40,074 nt of DNA from JBFXAN01 sp050184225 (lineage in GTDB: Bacteria > Chloroflexota > Dehalococcoidia > CAUJGQ01). The notes beneath the pieces were generated by a model. The model saw only the letters and a list, made by a program, of their open reading frames with translations. It did not search any database and was not told where the DNA came from. Shown piece after piece: positions 18,252 to 26,642 of the stretch (the stretch's first letter is position 1; each line of letters starts with the position of its first letter). A program made the translations under genes and the position numbers. The stretch lies in NCBI GenBank assembly GCA_050184225.1, contig JBFXAN010000051.1, forward strand, positions 1 to 40,074. Direction: 5' to 3'.

Positions 18252-20948
18252 ATGGTTTCAACGGGCTTCGCCGCGACGTTGCTGGAGCGTGAACACGAGC
18301 TCGCACTGCTGGAGACCGCCTGGCGTGCAGCGATAGGTGGTCGCGGTTCGGTCTGGCTGCTCTGTTCCGAGGCAGGCGGAGGCAAGACGCGGCTTGCCCG
18401 TGATTTCGCCCGTGTTGCCGGCAGTCGCGTGCTCTGGGGTGCAGCCGATCCGGTGACGCCGCCAGACCCCTACATCCCGATCGTACGTGCCATCCCGGGA
18501 TTTGATCCGTTGCCCCAACGTAGTGCGACAGTGGAGCGGGCTGTGTCAAAGCTCGCGCACGCCGCCGGCGATGCACCGGCACTCCTCGTCCTCGACGACC
18601 TCCACTTCGCCGACGACGGGACAATTGCGGTGCTCGTTCGACTTGCACAGATGTGCCCGGCACGCCCCTGGTTGGTGCTCGCGGCCTACAGGCCAGAGGA
18701 ATGTCCGCCCGCGCTCGCGCTTAGTGCCACCGAACTAGTTGCCCAGCGTGACGCCCAGCGGTTGGATCTGCCACCGCTCTCGCGTGCTGCTGTGGCGCAG
18801 CTTGTCGCAGACCTTCGGCGGCGGCCCGTCCCTTCGCCGGAGGTTGATGCGATTTACGACGATAGCGGCGGCAATCCGTGGTTCGCGGAGGCGTTGGCGC
18901 GCGGCAACGGCGCCGTATCGATGGCGCGCGACCGGATCAACCTGCGGCTGGACCGTCTGGAGGTACCAAATCCCGGTGCCCGAGCGTTGCTCTGCGCGCT
19001 GGCGCCGGCAGCGCGACCACTGCCTCATTCCCTTGTCGCAGACCTGTGTGGTGGCGACACACCCGCGCTTCGCCGGAACCTCACGGCCCTGCGTGATGGG
19101 GGAATTCTGCGCGAGGACGGCAACGCCTGGACTTTTCGCCACGAGATCCTCCGCCGTTCCGTACGGGATGGGTTAATCGATGCCGAGCGTCGAGATGCTC
19201 ATCGGCGCATCGCGGAGGTGCTGTCGCTCCGAGTTCCAGATCCGAGCACGACGTCCCGATCCACCGAAATCGCGATGCGTGATTCGAGTCTGGCAGAAGT
19301 AGCAATGCACTTCGCCGAGGCGGGCGACGCTCGTGCCGTTGATTGGTCGTTGCGCGCGGGCCGCGAGGCACGATCACTCGACGCACACGTCGAAGCACTC
19401 GCGCAGTTCGAGCGTGCGGTCCATTTCGCTCGTGATCCGGAGCTGCGACGCGCAGCCCTGCGCGACGCGGCGCGGGAGGCGTACGATCTGGGCCGGCTCA
19501 CCGAGATCACTCGGTTTGTTGACGAGGCGCTCGCGATTGAAGGCGGCGGGCAGGAGGATCGGGCCGCGCTCCACCAACTCGCCGCCCGCGCCGCCCGGAT
19601 GCGGGGAGATCTCGCCGCGGACGACAGGCACTTGACGGAGGCTGAGCGGCTTCTCGTTGATCTTCCGCCGACCCCGCTTCGTGCAAGCATCGCCGCCGCG
19701 CGTGTTGCCCGTGCCGCGCTCGATGTCCGGCCGCAACAGCTTGCTGCTGCCGCCGAGGAGGCGTTGCGCATCGCCGCTGCACTGGATGATGCAAGCTCCG
19801 CGTCCGGAGTCGTCGCCCAGGTTCAAGGATTCCGTGTGGTGTCGCTGCTGGACAGCGGCGATCCGGCTGGTCTCTCGGTTCTCGAGACGGTGCTGCGTCT
19901 GGTCAACGATCATCGGCTGACGCCCGGCATTGCCGCCAGCGCCCTGGCCAACGGCTACGAAGAGTGCGTGCTCTCGCTCCTGCATGATGCGGCGGCCGAT
20001 CTCTACCAGCGGGCAGTCAGCGTGTTCGATCGGCATGAGCTGGATTGGCAGCCGTTGATTGCGCCGTTTCGCGTGCTCGAGCATGTTCAACGCGGCCGGT
20101 ATGCAGAAGCGAGGGAACTGGCCGTCAATCTGACACCGCCGGCGCCGGCATCGGTGGAGAGCGCGGTGCTCCTCTGTGCCGGCGTTCTTGTCGAGGCGCG
20201 TGCTGGGTCGTTCGACCGGGCGCGCGCGCTGCTCACCAATTCCCGGCCCGGTGATTCCTTCCAAGCGCAGGCATATCACGCTCTGGCGCAGTTGGAGGCC
20301 GCCATGCTTGGTGACGACCCCGCGCTCGGTGATCTGGCCGAAGGGATCTACGAAACAATGAACCGCCGCCGCTATGCGCGCATTGCCGGGATCGCCGCGA
20401 TCGGTCTGTCGATCGCACAACGCCGACCACCGTTACCACCGACGTGGCTGGCGGTGGGATCACCGCTGTCTGTCCTCTGGGACTACGCTGATGCCCGAAC
20501 GAGGGGCGACACCGGCGCGCTATGCGCGGTCGCGGCGAGGCTCGACGCGATGGCCTGCCCCCACGAGGCGGCGCTGGCTCTGCGGGATGCGGGGGATCTC
20601 GCCGGCGCGTACAAACGTCTCCGGGCGATCGAAGCGAGCACGGCCCGCGAACAACTGGCACGCGCGTTGCGGGCGGCTCGTCAGCCCATCCCACGGCGAA
20701 CACGTTCCGCCTCAGCAACCGGTGGATTGACTGACACCGAGCGGGATGTGTGCCGCCTCGTCGCGGCGGGCGCTGGCAACGACGAGATCGCGTCCGCGCT
20801 TGGCGTGAGCGTGCGCACGGTGCATACCCACCTCGGTCGGGTGTATCAGAAGTTGGGTCACTCCAGCCGCACCGCGCTCGCGCTCTGGTGGACACGGCAG
20901 GAGGGAGCGGCATCGACGGAGGCATCGCCGATCCGACCCGCGGACTGA
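18252..20948 (+). CDS. LAL-type LuxR-family ATP-binding transcriptional regulator
   Basis: This 898-residue large ATP-binding LuxR-like (LAL/MalT-type) regulator has three parts. An N-terminal AAA/NACHT-like ATPase has Walker A A-G-G-G-K-T at 41-46 and Walker B A-L-L-V-L-D-D-L-H-F-A-D near 110-120. The long central helical region (about 350-800) is TPR-like. The C-terminal LuxR helix-turn-helix contains L-T-D-T-E-R-D-V-C-R-L-V-A-A-G and V-S-V-R-T-V-H-T-H-L. Such proteins bind an inducer through the helical region and oligomerise on DNA with ATP. ATG at 18252 is chosen because GAGG at 18241-18244 lies 7 bases upstream; an upstream in-frame start at 18189 would add an Arg/Pro-rich tail. It is divergent from the RTX gene. 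Confidence 0.93.
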   Translation: MVSTGFAATLLEREHELALLETAWRAAIGGRGSVWLLCSEAGGGKTRLARDFARVAGSRVLWGAADPVTPPDPYIPIVRAIPGFDPLPQRSATVERAVSKLAHAAGDAPALLVLDDLHFADDGTIAVLVRLAQMCPARPWLVLAAYRPEECPPALALSATELVAQRDAQRLDLPPLSRAAVAQLVADLRRRPVPSPEVDAIYDDSGGNPWFAEALARGNGAVSMARDRINLRLDRLEVPNPGARALLCALAPAARPLPHSLVADLCGGDTPALRRNLTALRDGGILREDGNAWTFRHEILRRSVRDGLIDAERRDAHRRIAEVLSLRVPDPSTTSRSTEIAMRDSSLAEVAMHFAEAGDARAVDWSLRAGREARSLDAHVEALAQFERAVHFARDPELRRAALRDAAREAYDLGRLTEITRFVDEALAIEGGGQEDRAALHQLAARAARMRGDLAADDRHLTEAERLLVDLPPTPLRASIAAARVARAALDVRPQQLAAAAEEALRIAAALDDASSASGVVAQVQGFRVVSLLDSGDPAGLSVLETVLRLVNDHRLTPGIAASALANGYEECVLSLLHDAAADLYQRAVSVFDRHELDWQPLIAPFRVLEHVQRGRYAEARELAVNLTPPAPASVESAVLLCAGVLVEARAGSFDRARALLTNSRPGDSFQAQAYHALAQLEAAMLGDDPALGDLAEGIYETMNRRRYARIAGIAAIGLSIAQRRPPLPPTWLAVGSPLSVLWDYADARTRGDTGALCAVAARLDAMACPHEAALALRDAGDLAGAYKRLRAIEASTAREQLARALRAARQPIPRRTRSASATGGLTDTERDVCRLVAAGAGNDEIASALGVSVRTVHTHLGRVYQKLGHSSRTALALWWTRQEGAASTEASPIRPAD

Positions 20949-20956
20949 GCGTGCCT

Positions 20957-20976
20957 GGTTCCGGGGCCGGGGAACC
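20957..20976. terminator. possible bidirectional stem-loop between convergent genes
   Basis: GGTTCC at 20957-20962 pairs with GGAACC at 20971-20976 across an 8-base G/C loop. It lies in the 52-base gap between the convergent LAL regulator and methyltransferase genes. There is no T-run, so its terminator function is uncertain. Confidence 0.35.
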
Positions 20977-21000
20977 TCCGGTTAACTCTGACCTGCCATC

Positions 21001-22005
21001 CTAGACCGCGCCGCCGCGTCGCGCCACGATTACATCGCGTCGCTTGATCACCCGGTCGACGCTGTGCGCGAGCGATTCCCACGCTCCGCCGCGCATCACG
21101 TGCCACCGGTGGCCGGTTTCGAGCCACGCGATCATCCGGTCGCGCGGGAGCCGGGTCGCGTTCCAGGCTAGAGCGAGGACCGCATCAGCAGCCGCGACCG
21201 CGTGCCACGCGGGTAGTGCCTCTCGCACCAGGCTCTCGACCTGTCCCTCATGCTGGATGCCATACGGCAGGTCCGTCACAAGCAGGTCGGCGCGTGCGCC
21301 GCCAGGCAGGCCGGTGAGCAGCGCCGGCGCTTCGCGCGTATCGCCGTGGATCAGCGCCGCGTGGAGCGGCCGTCCAGATGCAGGGGAATGGATGGTGAAT
21401 ATGGTGCGGCGTCCTCCACCGGCCCGTTCTGCTTTCCGCTGATTGCGGATGCCGGCTTCTCGGAGGAAGGCGGTCAGGTAGGTGTCTGTGCTTTCCACCG
21501 CCGCCCGGTCGCGCTCGATCCCGATGGCATCAAGACCGAGGCGCAGGGCAATGAAGGGAACGGTGCCACCGCCCATCAGCGGGTCGAGCAGGCGCGACGG
21601 GCTGCCCATGTACGACCAGCGGGCGATGTTGATCATGACCTGGCTGAACAACTCGTTCGTTTTGCCACGGTATCGTCGCGCCTCGACGATCTCTGCCGGG
21701 AGGGCGGCCGATGAGGGTGTCTCGATCGGCTGCAGAAACGGTCCGGTGACGCCACCAACAGACTCGTGATACCAGAAGAACTCACTCGTGGCGCCGGTCT
21801 GGCCGAGCGATGCCGTTTGTGATCCGGTCAGATCTGCCGTCAGGTCGACCAGCAGGTACGCCTGGCCCGCGATGGAGATGGCTCTGATCGCGTCGATGAT
21901 CGGGCCTAGCGGGCTTAATCGAAGCTCCGGCGCCGCCAGGGCTGACGCCAGCGCCGCGTACTGTGTGTTTCGCTGCGGTGCGACCTTTGCCGCGAGAGTC
22001 CGCAT
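21001..22005 (-). CDS. TRM11/RlmKL-like RNA or DNA methyltransferase
   Basis: This 334-residue methyltransferase has a C-terminal Rossmann domain. Motif I is L-L-D-P-L-M-G-G-G-T-V-P-F (about 138-150), the acidic residue after beta-2 is in G-I-E-R-D, and motif IV is T-D-L-P-Y-G (near 245), close to the D-P-P-Y-G of N2-guanine or N6-adenine methylases. The arrangement resembles the UPF0020/TRM11 family of tRNA and rRNA guanosine methyltransferases. The N-terminal 100 residues could be a divergent RNA-binding domain, but a THUMP domain is not clear. Replacement of the first Pro by Leu in the NPPY-like motif is unusual and may lower confidence in activity. The ribosome-binding site is weak. It is convergent with the LAL regulator and divergent from glycogen phosphorylase. 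Confidence 0.75.
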   Translation of the reverse strand: MRTLAAKVAPQRNTQYAALASALAAPELRLSPLGPIIDAIRAISIAGQAYLLVDLTADLTGSQTASLGQTGATSEFFWYHESVGGVTGPFLQPIETPSSAALPAEIVEARRYRGKTNELFSQVMINIARWSYMGSPSRLLDPLMGGGTVPFIALRLGLDAIGIERDRAAVESTDTYLTAFLREAGIRNQRKAERAGGGRRTIFTIHSPASGRPLHAALIHGDTREAPALLTGLPGGARADLLVTDLPYGIQHEGQVESLVREALPAWHAVAAADAVLALAWNATRLPRDRMIAWLETGHRWHVMRGGAWESLAHSVDRVIKRRDVIVARRGGAV

Positions 22006-22165
22006 CCGCGTTCGTCCGTGCCTTCCTCACGCAGCGTCGCCCGCCGATGGATGGCGTCCGGCGTGACTATTTCCGATACTAATGATGGGGATCTATAGCT
22101 GAAACTGCATACCGGCGGACGGACGCGATGGCAGTTCCTTCTCGCCGCGACGCATTGAGAGACCC

Positions 22166-24670
22166 ATGACACAACGGATGGATCGTACCGCCGCCGGACT
22201 GACCACGTCCCTCGATCGTTCGGACGATGCGATTGAACTGACGATCCTCTCACATCTCAAATACACACTCGGCCGGACATGGGATAGCGCCACGATGGGC
22301 GACCTCTATCGGAGTCTCGCCTTCACGGTGCGCGATCTGGCGGTCGACGCCATGCTGGAGACCGAATACCGCTATCTGCGCGGGGATGTGAAGCTGGTTC
22401 ACTACCTGTCGATGGAGTTCTTGATCGGCCGCAGCCTGACCAACAACTTGATCAGCCTGGGGGTCGATGACGTCTGTCGGGATGCGATCGGCCGCTTGGG
22501 GTACGACATCGAGGAGATCAGAGAAGAGGAGGCCGATCCGGCGCTCGGCAACGGCGGACTGGGCCGGCTGGCCGCGTGCTTTCTCGACTCGATGGCGACG
22601 ATGGGGATCCCCGGCTACGGCTACGGGATCAACTACGAGTACGGTCTGTTCAAGCAGGAATTCGAGAACGGCTATCAGGTCGAGCGGCCCGATCAGTGGC
22701 TCGCCTCCGGCAGCCCCTGGCTGATCGAGCACACCGACGAGAAGGTCTTCGTCCCGCTCAAGGGCCGGGTTGTCGGCGGCCGAGACGGAAGCTCGGTCTA
22801 CAATCCGACCTGGATGGAGTGGCAGACGCTGGTCGGTGTGCCGTTCGATCTGCCGATCGTCGGCTACGCCGGCCGCACGGTGAACCGGCTGCGGCTGTAT
22901 GCCGCCCGCGCCTCAGACGAGTTCGACATTCGCATCTTCAATCAAGGCGACTATACGCGGGCCGTCGAACAGAAGATCGCGTCGGAATCGATCTCGAAGA
23001 TCCTCTATCCATCGGATGTCGTCCGCGCGGGACAGGAGCTTCGCCTCACGCAGGAATACTTCCTCGTTGCCTGTGCTCTCCGCGACATTGTCCGGCGATA
23101 CAAGCGACGGCATGCGGGACTGGACGGTTTCGCCGATCGAAACGCGATCCAGCTCAACGATACCCATCCGGCGCTCGCCGTTGCCGAGTTGATGCGGATC
23201 CTCGTCGACGAAGAGGGCATCCCGTGGACGCAGGCATGGTCGATTACGACGCGGGCGCTGAGCTTCACCAACCACACACTGATGCCGGAGGCGTTGGAGA
23301 CGTGGCCGGTCGCGCTGATTGAATACATCCTGCCGCGGCATCTCCAGATCATCTACGAGATCAACCGCCGGTTCCTCGACCACGTCGCGGCTCCCATCTT
23401 CACCCACGACCACAGCGCGCTCTCCCGCGTATCCCTGATCGATGAAACGGGCGAGCGGCGCGTGCGAATGGCAAACCTGGCCGTCGTCGGCAGCCACGCG
23501 GTCAATGGCGTGGCCGCGGTCCACAGCCGGCTGCTCACCGAAACGGTGTTTCACGACTTTCATCGGATCTGGCCGGACAAGTTTACGAACGTGACCAACG
23601 GCATCACCCCCCGCCGCTGGTTGCTCCAGGCGAATCCGCGCCTGGCTGCCGCGATCTCCGACCGGATCGGCGACGGCTGGATCACCGATCTCGACCGCCT
23701 CGAAGAGGTGCGCGCATATGCCGATGATCACGCCTTCTGTCAGGACGTCGCCGCGATCAAGCGCGCCAACAAAGCCCAGCTGGCGGACGTGATCGCCGAG
23801 ACGGTCGGCGTCCGGGTCGAGCCGGCGTCATTGTTCGACGTCCAGGCGAAGCGGCTGCATGAATACAAGCGGCAGTTGCTGAACGCGCTGCACATCATCC
23901 ATCTCTATCTCAGTCTGCTCGATAGCCCTGGTGCGGAGATCACGCCGCGCACCTATGTCTTTGCCGCCAAGGCCGCGCCCGGCTACTGGATGGCGAAGCT
24001 GATCATCAAGCTGATCAACAATATCGGCCGGGAGATCAACGCCGACCGTGCGCTTCGCGGCCAGCTCAAAGTTGTCTTTCTGCCCGACTACCGGGTGACG
24101 CTGGCGGAACGGATCATCCCTGCTGCCGACCTCTCCGAACAGATCTCGACGGCCGGCAAGGAAGCCTCTGGCACCGGCAACATGAAGCTCGCCCTGAACG
24201 GCGCGCTGACGATCGGTACCCTCGACGGGGCGAACATCGAGATCGCCGAGGCGGTCGGCGCCGAGAACATGTACATCTTTGGTCTGACCGTTGCCGAGGT
24301 GGCAGCGCGGCGGGCGGGCGGCTACAACCCGCGCCACCTCTATGAATCCGATCCGATGCTGCGACGGGTGATTGACGCGATCCAGTCCGACCGCTTCAGC
24401 CAGGATGAGCCAGGACTTTTCCAGCCGATCGTCGACTCGCTCCTGAACCGGGACGAATACCTGCTGCTGGCCGATTTTGCCGCCTACGTCGAAACGCAGG
24501 AACGGGTGGCGGTGGACTTTCTCGACAAGCCGGAATGGACGCGGCGGGCGATCCTCAACATTGCCGGCATGGGCCGCTTCTCCAGCGACCGCTCGATCGC
24601 CGAATACGCCCGCAACATCTGGCACGTCGCTCCCCTCCCACCAGCAGACGAACAGGTCGCTGCTGACTGA
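22166..24670 (+). CDS. glgP: glycogen/starch phosphorylase
   Basis: This 834-residue GT35 enzyme has the normal length. It releases glucose-1-phosphate from alpha-1,4-glucan ends using phosphate and pyridoxal phosphate. The diagnostic C-terminal block is E-A-S-G-T-G-N-M-K-L-A-L-N-G-A-L-T-I-G-T-L-D-G-A-N, in which the Lys of N-M-K carries the cofactor. Other family signatures are H-Y-L-S-M-E-F-L-I-G-R near 73, A-L-G-N-G-G-L-G-R-L-A near 128-138 and T-N-G-I-T-P-R-R-W near 475. It is close in type to the bacterial GlgP/MalP branch. The ATG follows a weak GAGAG. It stands alone on its strand, so glycogen mobilisation appears to be transcribed separately from other glycogen genes, none of which are in this window. 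Confidence 0.97.
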   Translation: MTQRMDRTAAGLTTSLDRSDDAIELTILSHLKYTLGRTWDSATMGDLYRSLAFTVRDLAVDAMLETEYRYLRGDVKLVHYLSMEFLIGRSLTNNLISLGVDDVCRDAIGRLGYDIEEIREEEADPALGNGGLGRLAACFLDSMATMGIPGYGYGINYEYGLFKQEFENGYQVERPDQWLASGSPWLIEHTDEKVFVPLKGRVVGGRDGSSVYNPTWMEWQTLVGVPFDLPIVGYAGRTVNRLRLYAARASDEFDIRIFNQGDYTRAVEQKIASESISKILYPSDVVRAGQELRLTQEYFLVACALRDIVRRYKRRHAGLDGFADRNAIQLNDTHPALAVAELMRILVDEEGIPWTQAWSITTRALSFTNHTLMPEALETWPVALIEYILPRHLQIIYEINRRFLDHVAAPIFTHDHSALSRVSLIDETGERRVRMANLAVVGSHAVNGVAAVHSRLLTETVFHDFHRIWPDKFTNVTNGITPRRWLLQANPRLAAAISDRIGDGWITDLDRLEEVRAYADDHAFCQDVAAIKRANKAQLADVIAETVGVRVEPASLFDVQAKRLHEYKRQLLNALHIIHLYLSLLDSPGAEITPRTYVFAAKAAPGYWMAKLIIKLINNIGREINADRALRGQLKVVFLPDYRVTLAERIIPAADLSEQISTAGKEASGTGNMKLALNGALTIGTLDGANIEIAEAVGAENMYIFGLTVAEVAARRAGGYNPRHLYESDPMLRRVIDAIQSDRFSQDEPGLFQPIVDSLLNRDEYLLLADFAAYVETQERVAVDFLDKPEWTRRAILNIAGMGRFSSDRSIAEYARNIWHVAPLPPADEQVAAD

Positions 24671-24682
24671 CCATACTTTCTT

Positions 24683-24781
24683 GAACCACAGAGGCGCAGA
24701 GACGCTGAGGTTCTTGTGGAGAGGTTTGAGATACACCATTCCATCCGAAATCTCTCTGCGTCCTCTGCGTCTTTGCGGTTC
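24683..24781. repeat. AACCACAGAGGCGCAGAG-type inverted-repeat element
   Basis: The left arm at 24683-24709 (starting GAACCACAGAGGCGCAGAG) and the right arm at 24754-24781 (reverse complement starting GAACCGCAAAGACGCAGAG) form an imperfect inverted repeat about 28 bases long, with a 44-base centre. It resembles a short non-coding inverted-repeat element (MITE-like) seen in other bacterial genomes, as far as I recall. It follows the glgP stop by 12 bases. Confidence 0.8.
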
Positions 24782-24869
24782 CCGAACCGCTTGACATACC
24801 CGACAGCGGAGTGTGTGGGTGCGGCTGTTACGATCCTGCTCGCGAGCCGAAAGGTGAGGAGGATCGGGT

Positions 24870-25079
24870 ATGGCGCGGAAGAAGTCAGAGAGTGAGCCGG
24901 GGGCGTTCGAGTTGAAGATTGAGCCGGCGGAGAACGGGTGGATCATCACGTCGGGCGGCGTTCGCTATGTTGCGGGAACCGTCGAACAGGCGTATGACAT
25001 CGCCCTGGAGCCGCTGCGGGAGTGGCGTCTGGATGCCGAGGCGGCGGGCACGCTGACGTACAGCGACGCGGCCGATTAA
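24870..25079 (+). CDS. small conserved-looking hypothetical protein
   Basis: This 69-residue acidic protein was not recognised. It has a basic start (M-A-R-K-K), then a short beta-rich core (F-E-L-K-I-E-P, G-W-I-I-T-S-G-G-V-R-Y-V) and a helix (V-E-Q-A-Y-D-I-A-L-E-P-L-R-E-W). There are no cysteines, signal peptide or membrane segment. Reality is supported by a strong GAGGAGG at 24856-24862, 7 bases before the ATG, and by codon use like its neighbours. It lies between the repeat at 24683-24781 and the promoter of the cysteine operon and is probably a single-gene unit. Confidence 0.65.
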   Translation: MARKKSESEPGAFELKIEPAENGWIITSGGVRYVAGTVEQAYDIALEPLREWRLDAEAAGTLTYSDAAD

Positions 25080-25172
25080 CCCAGCGGCACGGAATACATA
25101 CCTGAGGCCGCCCGATCCTGGGACGGCCTCGCACGCGATCGAGCGCGGCTCGATCGACGCGCCGCGAATCAC

Positions 25173-25218
25173 TTGCCGTACCAGCTCACATCTGCTATGT
25201 TGTTGACTAAGTTAGTCA
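25173..25218 (+). promoter_or_regulatory. promoter with Rrf2-type operator for the cysteine operon
   Basis: TTGCCG (25173-25178) and TATGTT (25196-25201) are spaced by 17 bases and form a plausible sigma-70 promoter. Just downstream, at the expected transcription start, is a perfect dyad: TGACTAA (25204-25210), G, TTAGTCA (25212-25218). It matches the TGACTA-N3-TAGTCA pattern known for IscR-like Rrf2 regulators. The first gene downstream encodes such a protein, so direct autorepression of the operon is the simplest reading. Confidence 0.75.
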
Positions 25219-25247
25219 TGTTTGCAGTGTGAGTGAGGCTCGGCGCG

Positions 25248-25682
25248 ATGCGCGTCTCGACAAAAGGTGATTACGGGATCAGAGCGCTGGTGGAGCTGGC
25301 GCATCGCAACGGCGAAGGTCCGGTGCAGAGTGCCGAGATCGCACGCAAGCAGTGCATTCCGGAGCCATACCTCGATCAGCTGCTGACCACGCTCCGGCGG
25401 GCGGGGTTCATCCGCTCGGTGCGTGGACCGCAGGGTGGCCACGCGCTCGTGCGCGATCCCTTCGATATCCGCATCAGTGAAGTGATCGAGGCGCTGGAAG
25501 GCTCGCTGTCTCCGATCGCCTGCCTGGACGATGCCTCCTGTACCAAGCCCGGCGTCTGCGCCCAGCGTGATGTCTGGGAGGAAGTACGCCGGGCCACCTA
25601 CATGATCCTCTCAAGCGTCACGATCGCCGACCTTGCCGAAAAGGAGCGTGAGGCGACGGCGGCGCCCCGCTACTCGATCTAG
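25248..25682 (+). CDS. Rrf2-family regulator with IscR-like cysteine triad
   Basis: This 144-residue transcription factor has an N-terminal winged helix (Y-G-I-R-A-L-V-E-L-A near 9-18, then I-P-E-P-Y-L-D-Q-L-L-T-T-L-R-R-A-G) and a dimerisation helix. Cysteines at 92, 98 and 104 have exactly the C-x5-C-x5-C spacing of the [2Fe-2S] ligands of E. coli IscR. The fourth IscR ligand, His107, is Arg here, so cluster binding may use another residue or be absent, as in CymR-like cysteine regulators. ATG at 25248 is chosen because the conserved M-R-V-S-T-K-G-D-Y-G begins there; a GTG at 25233 is the alternative. It heads the operon with cysK, the carrier-E1 fusion, CysO and CysM, and likely represses it in response to cysteine or Fe-S status. 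Confidence 0.9.
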   Translation: MRVSTKGDYGIRALVELAHRNGEGPVQSAEIARKQCIPEPYLDQLLTTLRRAGFIRSVRGPQGGHALVRDPFDIRISEVIEALEGSLSPIACLDDASCTKPGVCAQRDVWEEVRRATYMILSSVTIADLAEKEREATAAPRYSI

Positions 25683-25697
25683 TCCACGGTATCGTCC

Positions 25698-26630
<933 letters not shown>

Positions 26631-26642
26631 GTGGGGAAAGTC

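Noticed and set aside
19374..20420. Minus-strand open frame of 348 codons inside the LAL regulator
   Set aside because: Antisense to the helical region of a recognised regulator, no domain and no ribosome-binding site worth noting.
24791..24835. TTGACA at 24791-24796 as a promoter for the small gene at 24870
   Set aside because: No -10 hexamer is found at acceptable spacing; the nearest TACGAT is over 30 bases away.
23828..24949. Minus-strand open frame of 373 codons across the end of glgP
   Set aside because: Antisense to the conserved pyridoxal-phosphate region of glycogen phosphorylase and running through a repeat.
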